A stretch of 64,000 nt of DNA from Arcobacter sp. (lineage in GTDB: Bacteria; Acidobacteriota; Terriglobia; Bryobacterales; Bryobacteraceae): assembly GCA_020723085.1 (NCBI GenBank), contig DYJN01000011.1, positions 1 to 64,000 of the forward strand. The letters are read 5' to 3'. The notes beneath the pieces are model-generated. The model worked only from the letters and a program-made list of their open reading frames with translations. It was not told the DNA's origin and ran no database searches. The position numbers were made by a program, and so were the translations under genes. Of the stretch, positions 60,969 through 64,000 are shown piece by piece. Each line of letters begins with the position of its first letter. Positions within the stretch are counted from its first letter, which is position 1.

Positions 60969-63209
60969 ATGTCCCGGAAATGGCTTGTCCCACTGATCCT
61001 GGCTTCCGTCCTGCCGATGGCCAGCCAGCAGACCCCGCGGCGCCGCGCGCCCGTCACGGGGCCGGAAGCGAAGATCGAGCGCCTTCTGCGCCAGATGACG
61101 ATCGAGGAGAAGGTCGGTCAGATGACGCAGGTGACCATCGATGTCGTTTCGGTCCCCAACGCGGTTGGCCGGAACCACCGGATCGATCCCCAGAAGTTGG
61201 AAGAGGCGATCCTGAAGTGGAAGGTGGGCTCGATCCTGAACGTGAACGGTGAAGCCTATACGGTGGATCACTGGCACGAGATTCTGAACGCCATTCAGGA
61301 CGTGGTGGAGAAGAGCCGCCTGAAGATACCGGTGCTGTATGGGATCGATTCGATCCATGGCGCCAACTACACGCTCGATGCGGTGCTGTTTCCGAACGCC
61401 ATCTCGGCGGCGGCCACCTGGAACCTGGATCTGGTCAGGAAGTCGGCTCAGATCTCCGCGTTCCAGACGCGCGCCTCGGGCATCCCGTGGACGTTTTATC
61501 CGGTGATGGACATCGGCCGCCAGCCGCTGTGGCCGCGTTTCTGGGAGACCTTCGGCGAGGACGTGTATCTGGCTTCCCGGATGGGCGCTGCGTACACCGA
61601 AGGGCTCCAGGGCAGCGACGTGTCAGCGCGGGACAAAGTGGCGGCGTGCATCAAGCACTACGCGGGATACTCGATGCCGTTCAACGGGAAGGACCGTACG
61701 CCGGCCATTCTGGACGAGCGCACCATGAGAAGCGTGATTCTGCCCCCGTATGAAGCCGTCGCCCGTGCCGGCGCGCCCACCGCCATGATCAACTCCAGCG
61801 AGATCAGCGGCGTGCCGGGCCACGCGAATTCGTGGCTCATCAATCAGGTGCTGAAAAAAGAATGGGGCTTCCGCGGCTTCGTCGTCAGCGATTGGGAGGA
61901 CATCAAGCGCCTGCACACGCGCGACCGCGTGGCCGCCACGCCGAAGGACGCCGTGCGCATCGCCGTCATGGCGGGCGTCGACATGAGCATGGTGCCCTAT
62001 GATTACAGCTTCGCCGAACTGCTGTTGCAGTGCGTCAAGGAGGGCAGCGTGCCCGTGTCGCGCATCGACGACGCCGTGCGCCGGATCCTGCGGGTGAAGA
62101 TGCAGTTGGGGCTGTTCGACCGCCCGCGCCCGGATCCGGCGATGAAAGCGCAGTTCGACAAGCCCGAGTTTCATCAGACGAATCTCGAAGCGGCGCGCGA
62201 AGCCCTGGTGCTGCTGAAGAACGACGGCGCGCTTCCGCTCGCGCGGGGCAGGAAGATCCTGGTGACCGGACCGAACGCCGACCTGCTCAGCGTGCTCAAT
62301 GGCGGCTGGTCGCTCACCTGGCAGGGCAACAGGGAAGATCTGTTTCCAAAGAGCAAACCGACGATCCTGAAAGCCATACAGTCGCTGAACAACGGCGGCG
62401 CCGTGCAGTATGTGAAAGGCGTCGAGTGGGAGAAGGAAGTGGACATCCGCGCTGCCGTTGCGGCGGCGGCTTCCGCCGATGTCATCGTCGCCGTGATGGG
62501 CGAGCCCACCTATTGCGAGACGCCGGGCAACATCGAAGATCTTGCCCTGCCAGAGCCGCAGATCCGGCTGGTGGACGCGCTCGCCGCCACGGGCAAGCCG
62601 GTGATCACGGTGCTTGTGGGCGGGCGCCCGCGCGTGCTGCGCACCGTGACGAAGAACTCGAAAGGCCTCCTGTGGGCGGGACTGCCCGGCAACGAGGGCG
62701 GGCGCGCCGTGGCGGAAGTGCTGTTCGGCGATGTGAACCCCAGCGGCAAGCTCCCGTTCAGCTATCCGCGCAATGTCAACGGCTTCACCACCTACGATCA
62801 CAAGCCGCTCGAAAGCACTCACGACAATCCCACCGGCTGGGAGTTTCCCTTCGGCCACGGGCTCACGTACACGACCTTCGCCTACAGCGACCTTCAGCTC
62901 AGCGGAAAATCCATGGCGCGCAACGGCAGCATCTTCGTCACGGTGAAGGTGAAGAACACCGGGCGCCGCCCGGCGAAGGAAGTCGTGCAGCTCTATGTGA
63001 GCGATCTGTACCGGCAGGTTTCGCCGCCGAACAAAGAGCTGAAAGGGTTTCAGAAGATCGGCCTTGGTCCGGGCGATGAAACAGTCGTGCGCTTTGAGCT
63101 CGCCGCAAAGGACCTCGCCTTCGTCGGGCTGGAGAACAAGTGGATTCTCGAGCCGGGCGAACACAAGGTGCAGATCGCCAATCTGACGTCAGGCTTCGTG
63201 CTGCGCTGA
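60969..63209 (+). CDS. bglX: Glycoside hydrolase family 3 beta-glucosidase
   Basis: KVGQMTQ, YGIDSIHGANY, KHYAGYSMPFNGKDRTPAILDERTMRSVILPPYEAVARAG, GFRGFVVSDWEDI; C-terminal FnIII-like domain. Confidence 0.93.
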   Translation: MSRKWLVPLILASVLPMASQQTPRRRAPVTGPEAKIERLLRQMTIEEKVGQMTQVTIDVVSVPNAVGRNHRIDPQKLEEAILKWKVGSILNVNGEAYTVDHWHEILNAIQDVVEKSRLKIPVLYGIDSIHGANYTLDAVLFPNAISAAATWNLDLVRKSAQISAFQTRASGIPWTFYPVMDIGRQPLWPRFWETFGEDVYLASRMGAAYTEGLQGSDVSARDKVAACIKHYAGYSMPFNGKDRTPAILDERTMRSVILPPYEAVARAGAPTAMINSSEISGVPGHANSWLINQVLKKEWGFRGFVVSDWEDIKRLHTRDRVAATPKDAVRIAVMAGVDMSMVPYDYSFAELLLQCVKEGSVPVSRIDDAVRRILRVKMQLGLFDRPRPDPAMKAQFDKPEFHQTNLEAAREALVLLKNDGALPLARGRKILVTGPNADLLSVLNGGWSLTWQGNREDLFPKSKPTILKAIQSLNNGGAVQYVKGVEWEKEVDIRAAVAAAASADVIVAVMGEPTYCETPGNIEDLALPEPQIRLVDALAATGKPVITVLVGGRPRVLRTVTKNSKGLLWAGLPGNEGGRAVAEVLFGDVNPSGKLPFSYPRNVNGFTTYDHKPLESTHDNPTGWEFPFGHGLTYTTFAYSDLQLSGKSMARNGSIFVTVKVKNTGRRPAKEVVQLYVSDLYRQVSPPNKELKGFQKIGLGPGDETVVRFELAAKDLAFVGLENKWILEPGEHKVQIANLTSGFVLR

Positions 63210-63240
63210 CCGCTGCGCAGCACGAGCCCGGACTGTCCTG

Positions 63241-64000
63241 TCAGCGGAGCCTGCCGAACCGCCCGCGCACTTCCTGCTCGAACTCGCGGATGTGCGACAC
63301 GGCGAACTCGAGCGGGTCGATCGACGTATCGGTCACCAGCGGCGTGAGATCCATGCCGAAGATGATCGCCTGCGCCTGATCCACGGCATGGCTCTGGAAG
63401 TACGTCGCGTTGGCGCGGCGCCGCCCCAGCGTCGCCAGATCGTAACGCTTGCCGCCGGCGATCTGCGAGTCGAACACGCCCAGCAGCGCGGCGGAGAGGT
63501 TCTCATGCGCTCCGGCGTCGAAGACGACCTTCTTCGCGTCAGGCAGCCAGTCGAGATCGCGCCACACCTCGCACCCCAGCAGGCGCGCCGGGCGCTGCTC
63601 GAGCGGCAGGCTGCGGATGGCCTCAACGGCGCGCAACGCGACGGCGACATGCGTGTCGTGCTTGTCGCAGAGATTGTGCGTGTAGACGATCTCCGGACGC
63701 GCCGTTTCGAGCACCTGCCTCAGGTCCTCCGCCGGACGGCGGTTCGAGCCGTCCTTGATCTCGCGGCTCGGATAGTCGAGGAAGACGCAGGCGCCGTACT
63801 CGCCGACCATCGCCGCCTTCTTCTGCTCGATGCGGCGCACGCGCATCATGTCGGCATCGGTGTAATGCGCATAATCGCCTTCGCGGGCGCTGCCCGCGCC
63901 ATCGGTGACGATCACGCAGGAAAACCACTGGTCCGGCTTCTGGAAGCAGGCGAGGATGCCCTCCATCGCCATGATCTCGATGTCGTCCTGATGGGCGGAG
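63241..64000 (-). CDS. PIG-L/LmbE-like deacetylase, 5' end outside the window
   Basis: Open frame to window edge reads SAHQDDIEIMAMEG; TDGAGSAREGDYAHYTDADMMRVRRIEQKKAA; VYTHNLCDKHDTHVAVALRAVEAI. Confidence 0.88.
   Translation of the reverse strand, partial: SAHQDDIEIMAMEGILACFQKPDQWFSCVIVTDGAGSAREGDYAHYTDADMMRVRRIEQKKAAMVGEYGACVFLDYPSREIKDGSNRRPAEDLRQVLETARPEIVYTHNLCDKHDTHVAVALRAVEAIRSLPLEQRPARLLGCEVWRDLDWLPDAKKVVFDAGAHENLSAALLGVFDSQIAGGKRYDLATLGRRRANATYFQSHAVDQAQAIIFGMDLTPLVTDTSIDPLEFAVSHIREFEQEVRGRFGRLR

Noticed and set aside
61623-63164. 513-aa antisense ORF opposite the GH3 gene
   Set aside because: Shadow ORF of a strongly supported beta-glucosidase.

Overview
High-GC bacterial chromosome segment. 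Gene content and style (Oar-like TonB receptor with carboxypeptidase-regulatory domain, ASPIC/UnbV FG-GAP protein, DUF1593, DUF3592, many sulfatase/GH genes) suggest Acidobacteriota, probably Bryobacterales/Solibacter-like; this is inferred, not tested. About 48 intact protein genes are supportable. They include priA, hutH, a complete leuA-leuB-leuC-leuD operon with a divergent LysR regulator, rarA, polA, a myo-inositol-phosphate synthase, two TonB-dependent receptors, several glycoside hydrolases or hydrolases, two tandem Flp pilins and an MscS channel. Degraded loci: (i) an IS1380-type transposase with at least three frameshifts; (ii) a collapsed [NiFe]-hydrogenase maturation operon, where hypF start, hypD end, hypE N-terminal half and a HyaD-type protease lie back to back within ~1.1 kb; (iii) an aldo/keto reductase pseudogene. 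Unusual architectures: a CheW domain split by a zinc-binding CZB domain, a DNA polymerase I with most of its 3'-5' exonuclease domain missing and a DEDD-type nuclease overlapping it by 4 nt, a lectin-like/LssY_C/alpha-beta-hydrolase fusion, a four-repeat secreted protein, and a LeuA without the C-terminal allosteric domain. Several palindromic non-coding elements were also read directly from the sequence. No CRISPR array, rRNA or tRNA was recognised. All family names come from recognising motifs by eye; no database search was run.
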